Source: Cacajao melanocephalus (lineage: Eukaryota > Chordata > Mammalia > Primates > Pitheciidae). Taken from it: a stretch of DNA of 64,000 bases. The stretch lies in the NCBI GenBank assembly GCA_963573385.1, contig CAUYLG010008985.1, positions 1 through 64,000 of the forward strand, in the 5' to 3' direction. Positions 26,601 through 38,181 of this stretch are shown here, one piece after another. Within the stretch, counting starts at the first letter, position 1. Each line of letters begins with the position of its first letter. The notes beneath the pieces are model-generated. The model was not told the DNA's origin. It saw only the letters and a program-made list of their open reading frames with translations, and did no database searches. The position numbers and the translations under genes were made by a program.

Positions 26601-27254
26601 CTCCGCCCAGGCCTGTGAGGGTGGTCCTGGCTCCTTCCTGTGCAGGGTGGCGGCTGCCCTCCTTCCAAAGCCCAGCCCCAGGGCTGCGCTGCCCACACAG
26701 CTGGCACTGGGCTCTCAGGAGGCAGAGGGGGTGGGGAGGCCTCTGTGCAAGTGAGGGTGTAGGCAGCCGGACCCCTGACCCTTAGAGCAAAAGGAAGGCA
26801 GAGGCCCAGCCTCTGTCTCGGGAGGCACAGCGGGCAGTTGTGGTTGGTGCAGGGGGAGTGGGCACCCAGGGTTGGCACAGAGGGAGGGGCTGGCTGGGTG
26901 CCTACTCCTTCCTGGGTGTTGGGAGGCCAGCCCCGTCTCCATGGTGTGTGGAGCTGCGGAAGGCTTTATGTCAAGAGGCAGAAAGGCCCCATGAATATTT
27001 CATTAGGGAGGCAACGTGGGGCTGCCAGGAACATCTGGCAAGAGTCTCTTGGGAGCTCTGAGCCAGTGCGGGAAGCAGGGACTGTGAAATTCAGAGGCAG
27101 AGGGAGGGGTCTGCGGCAGGCAGAGGGTCCCCTCCAGCGTCCCCTGTTGCTGCTGTGGCCCACCCAGCCTGCTCCCCTGACCAAGACCATCCCCACGCGG
27201 GGGCAGCTGTGGGTGACATGGTGGGGGTGACGGCAGGACCGACCTCCTCGCTCT
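23691..27254. other. GC-rich sequence with one MIR remnant, no gene recognised
   Basis: Around 24,150-24,265 'GGCCTCAGTTTCCCTCC' followed by 'GTTGGACTAGATGCTCTC' and 'AAGTTTTGTGATTCC' is a sense MIR-type fragment. The rest is unique GC-rich DNA. The 359-codon minus frame at 24,491-25,570 has no recognisable domain or biased composition beyond GC richness. An AT-rich patch near 26,985-27,010 (CCATGAATATTTCATTAGG) is notable but short. Confidence 0.5.
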
Positions 27255-27460
27255 CTGACAGCCCCCTGCCGACCCTTCCCACCCCAGGACCCTGTGTCCC
27301 CGACCTCTGCCCTGACCCCAGGACTCTGTGTCCCCAGTCTCTGCCCTGGCCCCAGGACCCTGTGTCCCCAACTTCTGCTTAGACCCCAGGACTCTGTGTC
27401 CCTGACCTCTGCCCGACCCCAGGACCCTGTGTCCCGACCTCTGCCCTGACCCCTGGGCAT
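27255..27460 (+). repeat. Minisatellite, about 36-base unit
   Basis: About five imperfect copies of a unit like CCAGGACCCTGTGTCCC + GACCTCTGCCCTGACC (variants with GGACTCTG and CAACTTCTGC). Neighbouring copies differ by a few substitutions and by one- or two-base length changes. It makes the Gly/Ser/Trp-rich repeat in the 387-codon minus frame at 26,966-28,129. Confidence 0.88.
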
Positions 27461-29937
27461 CTGGACCAGACCACTGCTGCCCTCCCCCACCTCCCTCAGC
27501 CCTCCTTGCCCCTCAGCCCAGCCCAGGCTCCTGCCCTTGGCCTTAGAGCCCCCTCCTAGCCCCTTCAGGATGGAGGCTCCCGTGGGCCCCAGGCTTGGAT
27601 TTTTTAAGTCCTCGAGCCCAGCCTCCTCCCGACCACCCGCTGCCTCTCCCCCAGCCCCTGCCCATGTGCTCCCATTGCCCCTCAGTTGGAACCTTCTTTC
27701 TGGGACTGGACTGGCGCCCAGAGCAATGACTGGGATGTCGGCCAGCACGGATCCCCCGGCATGGCCAGGGCCCCTCTGTGCCGTGCCCCTGCCAGGGCGT
27801 GGGTCTGGTGCCAGCCTCTGCCATCCTGCTGGCCGTGGATCACGCCAAGGGGCCACAGCCAGACACCGGGGCCAACACTCCCAGCGCTGCCAGCTCCATG
27901 CTAGCCCACCTGGGGGCTGCCCACCTTTTTGCAGGTGAAACCCCCCCCCCACAGCCCCCAGCTCTTTCTGCCTGGCCTGTAATTGTGGGAAGGGCAGCAG
28001 GACTTTGCCTTGGAGCTGCTGGGAGTCCCTCACCCCAGGCTCCTTCCCGTTCTCAGCAGCCGGGCTCGCTGGCACTGCCACCCACACTCCTGCTGCAGCG
28101 CATTTGGCGTCCATCCCATCCTTCCGCACAGGCTCCGAGGCGCCAAGCCAGGCTGTGAGAGATGGGGCAGGGGGCTCTGGGAGGATGAGAGGGAGGGCAG
28201 ATGTGCTCCCCTAGGAACCCTGGACCCCGAGGTGCCGCCCTACAGCCCACCCTGCCAGCCCACGCCTGGGGAGTGCAACCAATATTCGGGGACCATCTAG
28301 GGGGCTGTACGGAACTGGGCAGAGGGGAGCTGGCCCTGGGAGCCCCGGTGCATCAGGCAGAGGTGACGAAGCCATGACCCCAGAGGAAAGCCCAGCACGC
28401 AGCCCCCGTGGGCACCCCGTGCAGGCCCCACCCAGCCCGCCCAACCTAGCTCCCTGGAGGACCAAGGGCCAAGCATGCCCAGGCAAACATGCCCCAGGGC
28501 GGCACTGGGGGAGCCAGGAGGAGCCGTCATCTTCCAGACTGGCCCAGACCCCCCGTGGGACTCAGCCGTCCTCAATGCTGCCACGCCTTGCAACCCAGAG
28601 CCAGGCTGGGATCCGACCCCAGCCTCTGGCACCCAGTGAAGATGCCAAGTGCCCACACCCCTCGAGCCCGCACCCTTTACCTGTGCTGCCGCTGCCGGGA
28701 TGCACCTGCCCCAGCTGGCCCTCCCCGGCATCTGTGCCAACTGCTGCCACCTCCTGCCATGGCTGCCAGCGATTGTGGTGGGTTCTGTGGGTGGATGGGT
28801 GGCCCGTGCAGCCGCTGGCACGCGTCGGTGGCATGCGTCCATCCTCACCACATGCCGCCCGCACCTTCCTCCTCCTGGTGCCTCTGGAGTCCCCGGTGCT
28901 GGCTCGGAGGGGACTTGGCACGGATGGAGTCTGGCCAGCGTCTCGAGGCAGAGTATCGGCGTGCTTCTTTTTTTTGTATTTTAAACACACACACTCTCAC
29001 ATGCACACACGTCAAGCCCCCGCCCCTGGCAACACGCATCCCTTCTGTCAGGAGCAGGCGGGGGCAGAGGGAAGAGAAGGGGCTTGGCCGAGTGGAGGAA
29101 CCTCAGCCGGCAGCTCTGTCCCTGCCGCCGCCATTGCTCTCCCTCTTACGTAAGCCACCAGGAAGAAAAGGAGAAAACGCAGACCCACGTCACGTTGCGA
29201 TACCTCCTGATTGGCTCACCTTCACCAGCTGGGTCGCCTGGGGCATGCTCTGGCCCGGCCACCCTGTCTCCTGCCCAGCCTCCCTCCACCCCTGCCCGTC
29301 TGCCTTGGTGACCACACCCAGCCTCCTGCGTTCCTTCTCCTGAAAGGCGTTTATTCATCGAGTGCCAACCCTGACTCCTGTGCCAACACGGTGGTCAGTG
29401 AGACGGCAAGGCTGGCCAAGCGTCTGGCGGGACTACCACGGGGGTTGCTGGAGGCCGTGGGCGCAGCCCCAGAGTCCTGACCTATGTCTGAGGGGTAGAG
29501 AGTATCCCAGTTGGATGCGAAAGTCAAGGTCAGCCTCAGGCTGAGGCCACGGGCAGAGGGGTCTGGGCCCCAAGGGCGGGCACATAGGGCATATCCCTTG
29601 ACCCTCTGGAGGCCTCCTCTTCCACTGCTTGCGGCCTCCCTGGTCCCTCCTGGCCCTTGGGGCATCCGGAGCGTTGGTCCAGTAGCCTCCGCCGGCCCTT
29701 CCAGCCTGAGATGAGGCCTGGAAGCTGAGGCAGGAGCCTGGGAAGCAGTGAGAGGGGCCGCAGCTGCGTCCCTGAGCCCTGGCAAAGGCGGCCAAATCTT
29801 GCCTCCGGCCTCAGCCTCCCTGGGCAGTCTGGCCTCCACAAGAGGAAGACCAGTAGGAGAGTGGCCGAGGGGAGGCTGTTAGGGTGTTGCTGGGACAGTG
29901 GAGGCAGGCCCCATCCTTGACCTTCTGCTCGTCGGTG
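27461..29937. other. GC-rich sequence, no gene recognised
   Basis: Unique GC-rich DNA with a poly-C run near 27,940 and a short CA tract at 28,984-29,010. A CpG-richer patch lies near 29,080-29,210. Long overlapping frames on both strands (for example 28,374-29,153 and 28,489-29,343, two different frames of the same DNA) are not recognisable proteins. Confidence 0.5.
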
Positions 29938-30170
29938 GATGAAGAAAATGTGGGACCCTACGGTAGAGTACTATGCAGCCCTCAAAAAGGAGCAGCACCG
30001 TGGGGGAGCCTAGAGGATGCCATGCTAAGTAAAATCAGGTGGGTGCAGAAAGACATACACCACCCATCTCACATGATCGTGGAGTCTAACAACGTCAACC
30101 ACCCTTAGAAGCTGGGAGTAGAGTGCTGGTTGCTGGGGGCTTGGGTTAAGGGTGGCAACTGAGAAGATAA
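29938..30170 (+). mobile_element. L1 fragment (3' region), sense
   Basis: Matches the order of words near the 3' end of L1: 'GATGAAGAAAATGTGGGACC', 'GTACTATGCAGCC', 'GCTAAGTAAAATCAGG', 'AGAAAGACATACACC', 'TCACATGATCGTGGAGTCTA', 'GTAGAGTGCTGGTTGCTGGG'. Degraded and 5'-truncated, of L1M age. Another L1 piece follows beyond the Alu. Confidence 0.8.
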
Positions 30171-30229
30171 AAGAAAAAAATAAAATTTATAAGGAAAGGC
30201 GAAGGACCAAAAATACGTAAAACAATCTT

Positions 30230-30511
30230 GACCGAGCACAGCGGCTCATGCCTGTCATCCCAGCACTTTGAGAAGCTGAGCCGGGCGGATCATGAAGTCA
30301 GGAGTTCAAGACCAGCCTGGCCAACGTGGTAAAACCCCATCTCTACTAAAAAATACAAAAGTTAGCTGGGTGTGGTGGTGCATGCCTGTAATCCCAGTCA
30401 CTCAGGAGGCTGAGGCAGGAGAATCACTTGAACATGAGAGGTGGAGGTTGCAGTGAGCCGAGATTGCACCACCACCCTCCAACCTGGGCAACAGAGTGAG
30501 ACTCAAAAAAA
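30230..30511 (+). mobile_element. Alu SINE (S-like), sense
   Basis: Sense Alu with a diverged 5' end (GACCGAGCACAGCGGCTCA) and both monomers. The tail is only a short A-run after GAGACTC. It lies between two L1 fragments. Confidence 0.93.
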
Positions 30512-30599
30512 CCTGAAGCAAGGGAGAAAAGAGTCGTCACTGTAGCTGGCGTGGATGTTAAAACCTTCTCCATAGTGGCAATATCGAGAAGGTGGCGTG

Positions 30600-30832
30600 T
30601 GGGCAGCCGGGTAGACCCCCAGCCAGTGGAACAGAACAGAAAACCCCCAGAAACTGACCCACACAAATATGCCCACCTGATTTTTGACAAAGGTCTAAAA
30701 ACAGTTCAATGGAAGAAGAATAGCTTTTCAACAAATGGTGATGGAAGAATCAGACCTCTAGAGGCAAAAAAAAAAAAAAAGGAACTTTGACCTATATCTC
30801 TTAACTTACACAAAAATTAACTCAGAACGTAT
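30600..30832 (+). mobile_element. L1 ORF2 fragment, sense
   Basis: Recognisable reverse-transcriptase-ORF wording: 'CCAGTGGAACAGAACAGAAA', 'CTGATTTTTGACAAAGGTC', 'TTCAACAAATGGTGATGG', 'ACACAAAAATTAACTCAGAA'. A poly(A)-like run (30,766-30,780) interrupts it. Frames are broken. In a normal L1 this segment precedes the part seen at 29,938-30,170, so the two pieces are out of order and belong to different insertions or a rearranged one. Confidence 0.82.
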
Positions 30833-31107
30833 CGGCAAGCAGCTGCTGGGCAAATCCGCTCCTGGTTCTGGCTGTGCTCTCGCCAGCGCTGGATTTGTTC
30901 CCATCATCTCAGGACGGCAGTTGTCCTGTTTTGCTCTGCGCGTTTGCTGTTTTCTAACTCTCGGTAGCTGTGCCGCATTTCACTCCACTTTTCACTCATT
31001 GCTAGAGAGATATTCACCCTGTTTTAATTTCCTCGTGCTTGCCTTATTTTTCTCCGACCAGGACATCTGTTAGGAACCATCTCACCATGTGTGAGGACTT
31101 GGCCTGC

Positions 31108-31358
31108 CTCTCCCCCTCCCCCCTCCCCCCTCCCCCCTCCCCCCTCCCCCCACCGCCCCCTGCCGCCCCCCTGCCGCCGCCACCCCCCCGCCACCCCTCT
31201 ACCCCACGCTGCCCCCCGCACCCCCTGCCGCCCCCGCACACCCCCGCTGCCGCCCCCCGCCCCCTCCACACCCCCCCTGCCACCGCCCCCTGCCTCCTCT
31301 GCACCCTGCCGCCGCCCCCCAGCCGCAGCCGCCCCCCCGCACCCCCCTGCCGCCTCCC
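31108..31358 (+). repeat. C-rich array, G-quadruplex-prone on minus strand
   Basis: Starts as pure (CCCCTCC)-like repeats (TCCCCCCTCCCCCCTCCCCC), then becomes CCGCCCCCTGCCGCCCCC and CACCCCCCCGC units. It is almost G-free apart from CpG and TG steps. The minus strand has dozens of runs of four or more G and would form G-quadruplexes; the plus strand could form i-motifs. Frames through it give Pro-rich (plus) and Gly/Arg-rich (minus) artefacts. Confidence 0.93.
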
Positions 31359-31400
31359 AGAGCCACTCATTTTGTTGGCATGTGAAGAAAACAGATACTC

Positions 31401-31679
31401 ACTGGGTGTGGCGGTACATGCCTGTAGGAGGCCAAGGCAGGTGGATCGCTTGAGCCCAGGAGTTTGAGACCAGCCTAAGCAATATGGTGAGACCCCACGT
31501 CTACTAAAAATACAAAAAAATACCCAGGCATGGTGCTGCACACTAGTCTCAGCCACTGGGGAGGCTGAGGTGTGAGAATCGCTGGAGCCTGGGAGGTCGA
31601 GGCTGCAGTGAGCCGAGATCACACCCCCGCACTCCAGCCCAGGCAACCGAGGGAGACCCTGACTTAAAAAAAGAAAACG
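31401..31679 (+). mobile_element. Alu SINE (J-like), sense, with small deletion
   Basis: Sense Alu starting CTGGGTGTGGCGGTACATGC, lacking the usual 'TAATCCCAGCACTTTGG' block (sequence goes straight to 'CTGTAGGAGGCCAAGG'). 'GCTTGAGCCCAGGAGTTTGA' and 'GCCTAAGCAATATGGTGAGA' are typical of AluJ. The A-rich tail is short. Confidence 0.92.
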
Positions 31680-34600
31680 AAGGCTCAGCGGATTGGCGCG
31701 CTTTGGGCTTGCGTGTGAAGCTTTCTTCTGGAATTGGTGGTGGGACCTGCGCCCTGTTCCCTAACCACACCACAGTGATGACTGGGCTTTGGGATCTTAG
31801 CCCCTCGGTGTGCGGATTCCTCCTGCTCCCTTCTGCGATGTCAGCAAAGGTTCAGCTGCTTCCACGGCTTTTAGGACTTCGGCGTGCATGCGTTCCAGGG
31901 ATCCCAGGCTGATTCTTAGGCACACACAGGCCTGGTCTGCACAGGTCGAATCTACAGGATGAAATCCAAGCTCCACGTCTGCCACATGCATCCCCTGCCC
32001 TGTACCTCAGTCCAGCAGGGTGGCCCCGTAATGGGCCTTGGGGCTCTTCCTTCTTCCTGGGGTTCTCCCCTCCTCCTGCAAATTCCCCTCCTCCGTCAGA
32101 AGCCACCCCCTGGTGTGGACCCAGCACCTTGCTGAGGGTGCCGCTGAGCTCTCACCTTCTCCCGGGGTGGACGGGGTACCCAGTGGACACTGGAAGCACC
32201 TGAGCCGGTGTGTGGCACAGCCCTGGTGACTCTCCCAGTGTGTGGCATGGTCGGCCCTGATTTCCCAGAGTGTGGCCCTGATTTCCCGCTGGGGTCCGCA
32301 CTTTCCCAGAGGCCTCCACGCTTTCCCGTGGGCTCTGCTCCATAATTGCTCCCAGGACCAGTGGCCACCGACCCTCCATGTGCTCACCTCGGGGCACCCA
32401 ACAGGCACTCACTCCTGCCTGCCCCGTGGCCTTCCCCACCCCAGTCTCACCTGCCCCAGGGGTGCTGGCTCCGTCTTCACCTACGCACACCCCAAATGAA
32501 GCACAGAAGCCACCTGGGGAGAAGTTTTAAGAGGAGAAAAAATACTTTATGATAGAAAAATATGAAGAAGTAAAATAGCAGCTGGGAGCAGCTCCCTCAG
32601 CCAATCCCCGGCCTCTGTGGGCCCGTGGCTGAGACCTGGCCACACCGGCCAGCATCCTCTTGCCAGGGCCCTGGGCTAACAGCCGAGGCCGCTGCACCCA
32701 GGAAGGTTCCTGGTGATTTTCAGGGTCTGGTTACCTAGAGGGCGAAGGGGTGCTGGGCTCTGTGGAAACGCTGGCCTCCAGCTCCGACCTCCACAGTGAG
32801 GGGCGTGAAGCCCCAGGGCGGACGGGAGATTCCCCGCCAAGGGGGGCCCCTCCCTGTGCCCCTCACCTGTGCCCACGCAGGGGCCTTGTTGCTCCCCTGG
32901 GAATCTGGCAGTTTTGTGGGAGGGACGGTTCAGCGACTCCAGCCTAGGCCTTGGCCATGGCACTCCAAAGCTTCTATCGCCAGAGAGACAGCAGGGTGGG
33001 GCGGGCAGAGCAGGGGCAGCCCGTGGGGCATGGCTGTGTCCAGCTTGGAGTGAGGAAGGGCAGGGTGACAGGAATGAGGCCCAAGGACCCCAAGCTGATG
33101 GAGAGCCACAGACAAGGGGAGGTGGAGGATTTTGGGGGTCTCCTGGCAGGGGTGGGCATCTGGGACCGCCCAGCCCCAAAGAGGTGGTGAGAACCATAGG
33201 AGCGTGTGAGACATCCCACGATTAAGGGACATGGAGCGGACCAAGCAGGGTCCCAGAGCCCAGAGCACAGAGGGTGGAAGGACAGGCTATGGACAAGGAC
33301 GGGGTCTGACCAGAGGAGGGGGACAGAGCCAGGCAGCCATGGTGGCTACAGGGCTGCAGTGGGAGGGAGGGATGGAGGTCTGTGGGAGCTGGGGAGAGGC
33401 GGGGCGGGAGGGCTCCACAGGGCTCCTGCAGGTACGCACCGCACCAAGGCCTAGAGAGAGGCCGAAAAACCACTGGGTTTTGGGTGCCCACACGAAACAT
33501 GGGGCCCACAAGAAAGCGGGGAGCCCCTCTCTACCTGGGCCCCACCCTCAAGGGCGGCTGGATGAGTATGTCTGGGGGCTTAGGGTGGTGGCCATGCTCC
33601 AGGCCCGTCCTGGACAGGGGATTCTGGGCCTGGGGAAGCTGCTGGAGTCTGTGGTCACCTTTGACCCCTGCAGCCTGGCCGCTCCTGAGAGTGTGAGCTG
33701 ATCCGAGGACAAAGCCAGGACCCCTGGCTTGGAGAGACAGTCCTACCCCCGCTGGGCCCAGGCGGGCGCACATGCCTCCTGGGCCAGCCCCACCTGCCCC
33801 CCTACCCTGGCCCCCCGCTTTCTACCCTCACTCTGGTACCCCACTTTCTACCCTCGCTGCCCCCAGCCCCCCACTTTCTACCCTCCCCCCGGCACCCCAC
33901 TTTCTACCCTCTCTCTCCTTCCCTGGCAATGTCTCCCACTCTGGTCCTGGAGCCAGAAGTTGGGACTCTTCGCAGACGAGCTCAGAGCAGCCCACCCCCT
34001 GGAAACCCTGCCAGGCTTCTGAGTAGCCGCAGAGCTGCCCTGCTCCCCGGAGCCTCACGCCTGCCTGGGGGGTGATAAGTCTAAGGCCAGCCCCATTCCA
34101 CAGCATCCCTTCAGTTTCTGGGGATACACGGGGGTGGGGTCCAGGTCCCCTGGCCCAGGGGCTGGAGATGTCGGGAGATCTTTGATTGCAGCAAGGAAGC
34201 CCAGCCAAGGAAGGGAAGGCCTGGAGGGCATGAGGAGGACAGAGGTGGCCTGCCTGGTGTGGAGTCCCCACCCTGCTCCTGGCCGGCCATGCGCCCCCCT
34301 CTTCTGGGCTGTGCCCACTGGGCTGCCCAAGGGCCTGGTGCCCTCGGACTTATCCAGCCTCCCAGCTGCCAAAACCTGGCCCGACTGTGGGGCTGGAGCA
34401 GGCGTCCTCGGCACGGGGTTTCTGTCTCTCCTCTGCACCAGGAGGACGGGCTGATGTTTCCGAGAGCTTCCGCAACGGGGCCCTCTTTGCAGGGGGCGTC
34501 TGCTGGCCCTCACTCATGCCTTAGGGTGCTGGAGTGTCCCAGGAGGCCTGAGCAAGAAGAGGCTGAGAAAAGGGGCACAGGTGGCCATGGCCCAGGTGTG

Positions 34601-36635
34601 GTCCAGCCAGGCCAGCCCTGAGAAGGAGGAAGGGAGACTGGGAGGAAGGGAGGGCCCGGCCCCGGGAGTTTCCCAGCCACTCGGCCCGGAAACGTGGGTT
34701 GGCCTGCTGAGCGCGTGACCATCCCCACCCTGGCCCACCCGCCAGGCTGGCTGCACCACGTAACCCAGGAGCACTCACAGCTTCCAGGAAAGGAGGTTGT
34801 CCAAGAGCCTCAACTCTGACCCGGGGGTCTGGGCTCAGGGAGTGACCTGGGAGGAGGGGCACAGACGAACCTCCCGGGCCTCGGCCAGGGTCTCGCCTCT
34901 GGGCTGCGGGAGCCGGGGGCCTTGGCCGTGTTCTCAGCTCCACGCAGTCCCGTGCCCCACGAGATCAGCCCTAGCTCGGCCCTGGCTCGGCCCTGGACTC
35001 TGCTTCCCGCAGGGCTAGGGGTGGGGAGTGGCCAGCAGCTGCTGTCCAAGGTGCCCTGTGGGACAGCATGGCCCCTCAGCTATCAGGGAGTCCCACTAGA
35101 CTAGGCCCCTAACCAGGACCCAGGCAGGGGAGCATCGCAGCGCTGGGGGCCAGACTGCTGCCCGCCGGCTGCCTGGATTCCTCTCTGAACTTCAGTCTCC
35201 TAGTCGGCCAGGTGGGCACAGCTGCTCACTCCTGTTCCTTCCCCATCAGGCGTGTGAGATGTTTCTCCTTTCTCTCCGCCAAGAGTGAACTCCCTCTGAC
35301 GAGGCCTTGCGGTGGCTCAAGGAGAGATTTTGCCATGTAGCTGCGTCCTGTGGCCTCGCCTGTCCCCTGACCTCCAGGCTTCACAGACCTTCCAATGTGA
35401 GCAAAACCCAGTCCTGATGCTCCAGAGTTCCCTCTCCAAGTCCCCTCTCGGGGTCCCGCAGAGCAGCCCCAGCAGATCCAAGGCCATCCCGCTGGCACCC
35501 CGGCCCCGCACCCACAGGAGGGTTTCCCTCGGTCCCCCACGGCCCTCCGTCCAGCACAGCAGGGAGACATGAGGCTGCAGGGATTTGCCAGAACAGCTGG
35601 GACCACCGGGACCACCACCTGCGAAGGACGCAGCCTCAGGCCAGGCCCCTACTCCTGGAAGCATCCTGCCTCTCCCCGCCCACCACGGCCTGGAAGGTGT
35701 GTTCAGAGGGGCCGCTTGCTCTGCGAATCACAACCCTTCCCTGTCCCGTGGCCCAAGGAGGGTGTCACAGATCAGGGCCTGGAGCTCCTGGGGCCCGGCC
35801 CACCCCCACAGCCTGGATCAAGGAGGTTGAGCGCTCCCCGGGCCGGCCCACCCCCACAGCGTGTGGTGAGGAGGCTCAGAGGGCTGTTGAGTGTCCTTCA
35901 CTCTGGGGGCCTCCCCCTGGGGCTCAGCGGCAGCCCAGGCAGTGAGAGCCGAGGCGCTGTCCCCAGCTGCCCCCAGATGCCGGGAGCTGGGCCCTGGCCG
36001 TTCTCCTTAGACTCTGAGGGGCTCAGGCTCTCAGAGGCCGCCCTGCCCAGCTGCGCCGAGCGGAAGTGTGCGGTGTGTGGGTGTCGGAACATTCCGCCAC
36101 CGCGCCTGCCGCCACCTACCCAGGGACTGGGAAGTGAAATTACTCGGTCTGTGCCTGGCGTGGCAGATGAGGGCCGGGTGGGCCCAACAGGCAAATGTTT
36201 CCAGGGTGGCATGGGAACCCGTCTTCTTCCAGGCAGCCCAGGCACCTGGGGTGGGCATTGGGTATCCTCCTCAGAGGAGAGATGGGCTAGACCCTTGGGG
36301 GTGAGGGAGAGACCCTTGGGGGTGAGGGAGAGACCCCCACTCTGCCCACAGGCCGCTGGCCACAGGAGGAAGCGGTTCTTCGGCTAATCATAGGGAGCGT
36401 CAGGCTGGCCACGAGGGGTGGGCTTCCACGTGGCTTCCGCCCTCTGATCCCATGAGGCCTCTCGGGAGCATAGCCGCCCTGGGTAGGGTCTGGCGGCAAG
36501 GCCCCTGTTCTCAGCCCTCGGTGCCCTGAGAGGCAGCTGTCCTTTTCACTAACCCCTCCCCTTTCCAGGAGAGGAAACTGAGGCACGGAGACGGGGCCAG
36601 CTATGTCATCTGCAGGGCCTACAGAAAATGAAAAT
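31680..36635. other. GC-rich sequence with small tandem repeats, no gene recognised
   Basis: About 5 kb of mostly unique DNA. Small repeats are listed separately or here: a partial doubling around 35,785-35,870 (CCGGCCCACCCCCACAGC twice) and two and a half copies of GACCCTTGGGGGTGAGGGAG at 36,291-36,335. An AT-rich, A-rich patch at 32,520-32,580 is unassigned. The 272-codon frame 35,569-36,387 has no recognisable domain. Confidence 0.5.
33805..33915 (+). repeat. Minisatellite, CTTTCTACCCTC unit
   Basis: Four copies of a variable unit of roughly 25-35 bases, each containing CTTTCTACCCTC preceded by CCCC or CCCA (near 33,818, 33,847, 33,876 and 33,899). Too short and variable to be anything but local slippage. 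Confidence 0.8.
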
Positions 36636-36895
36636 GTGTGGGCACGTGGCTCACACCTGTCACCCCAGCACTTTGGGAGCTGAGCTGGGAGGATGGCTTG
36701 AGCCCAGGAGTTCAAGACCAGCCTGGGCAACACAGAAACCCCATCACTACTAAAAACACAAAAAAACAGTCAGGCATGGTGGAGTGTCTGTAATCCCGGC
36801 TACTTGGGAGGCTGAGGCGGGAGAATTGCTTGAACCTGGGGTCGGAGGTTGCAGTGAGCCAAGACAGTACCACTGCGGTCCAGCCTGGGTGACGA
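36636..36895 (+). mobile_element. Alu SINE, sense, without a poly(A) tail
   Basis: Sense Alu beginning TGTGTGGGCACGTGGCTCAC, with both arms and an internal 'CTACTAAAAACACAAAAAA' linker. It ends 'GTCCAGCCTGGGTGACGACG' and passes into unrelated sequence with no A-tail, so the 3' end is eroded or deleted. Confidence 0.9.
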
Positions 36896-37189
36896 CGAGA
36901 ATGTGGGCCGTGCTTTAAGAAGTATTAAGTGTTTCGGACGGCGGCAGCAGAGCATTAGCTCAGCAGGGCCTCGGCATACAGTTTCGGGAGGGTGGTGAGT
37001 ACGCCTGGCCTGCAGGGAGAGGGAGAGTCGGGTCCAGAGGGGCCAGAGTGGAGGCGAGACAGGGAGGGAGTGTGGGGGCCCCGGAGCCGAGAGCTTGGTG
37101 GCCTCCACTGCCTTGGCCCATCGTCTACACAAGGGACTCAAGTCAGACACGTCCAGGAATCTGGGTCAAGCACAGTGATGGGTTTCTGT
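36896..37189. other. GC-rich unique sequence with a strong donor-like site
   Basis: Unique sequence. The word GGTGGTGAGTACGCC near 36,990 resembles a strong splice donor (GTGAGTAC), but no paired acceptor or conserved frame is visible, so I do not call an exon. Confidence 0.3.
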
Positions 37190-37290
37190 CCACGGGACCC
37201 GTCCACACACATGGACCCGCCCACACACACGACGGACCGACACACACACGCAACGGACCTGCCCACATACACACACACACGACGGACCTC
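37190..37290 (+). repeat. Small CA-rich minisatellite
   Basis: Three to four units of about 25-30 bases with CACACACACGACGGACC and CCCGCCCACACACAC. The GACGGACC word recurs at 37,220-37,290 and keeps CpGs inside a CA background. Confidence 0.85.
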
Positions 37291-37439
37291 AAGGAGCGGG
37301 GAGGGGAGGCTGCGGTGTTTGGCGTTCCCCGGTCAGTCGGACACAGAACGCTCCTGTCTCGGGCCCTCTCCCAGGCCGGTGATCTGTGAAACGCAGGCTG
37401 GGAAGGGGCATTGAGACCTCGGCCCCAGCACAGGTAGGG

Positions 37440-37735
37440 GCTCAGCGCCGTGGCGTCCCGCCTGAGAAGCCGGGCAGGCCCTCCGGACACCCCAGAACCA
37501 GCGGCCCCACGCCCTCTCTGAGAGTGCTCCGGTCCCCGCATTCAGCACTGAGCGGCCAGGCGGGGCTCCAGCCGCAGAGCACGGGTCCCGGCGCCTGTCC
37601 CGCCCCTACATTCTCAGGCTGGGTTCCCGAGAGAACCGTGGTTCTGTGGGCCCCTCCCCGGCTGCCGTGGCGGGTGGCTGAGAAAACCCGTTTCCCCAGA
37701 TCCCCCAACTCCGCCTGCTCGGTTGACGTATTCCT
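37440..37735. promoter_or_regulatory. CpG-rich patch, possible small CpG island
   Basis: By eye about 26 CpG dinucleotides fall in roughly 300 bases (for example GCGCCGTGGCGTCCCGCC and CCCGGCGCCTGTCCCGCCCC), well above the surrounding GC-rich but CpG-poor DNA. No repeat accounts for it. CpG retention suggests germline hypomethylation, as at promoters or enhancers. No TATA box or transcript evidence is visible. Confidence 0.45.
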
Positions 37736-37876
37736 GGCCAGTCTGTCTGGAATAATTGAGTATTGAACTAACACGTAGAAAAAAACGTTTGGCAACAGGG
37801 AGGAGGGATGGTTAGAGATACGTGTGATACGTGCGTTTAAAGACGTAAAGGGCAAATTTCATCCAACCCCACATTT

Positions 37877-38181
<305 letters not shown>

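Noticed and set aside
26966..28129. 387-codon minus-strand frame
   Set aside because: Its middle is the 36-base minisatellite and the rest has no recognisable domain. Stop-poor GC-rich DNA explains it.
31024..31646. Gly/Arg-rich 200-codon minus frame and Pro-rich plus frame
   Set aside because: They span the C-rich tract and the adjacent AluJ, so they are repeat-derived.
35569..36387. 272-codon plus-strand frame
   Set aside because: Pro/Gly/Arg-rich in GC-rich DNA, includes the small GACCCTTGGGGGTGAGGGAG duplication, and has no recognisable homology or promoter.
36940..37000. First exon with donor GTGAGTACG
   Set aside because: A single good donor with no promoter motif, start codon context or paired acceptor is not enough.
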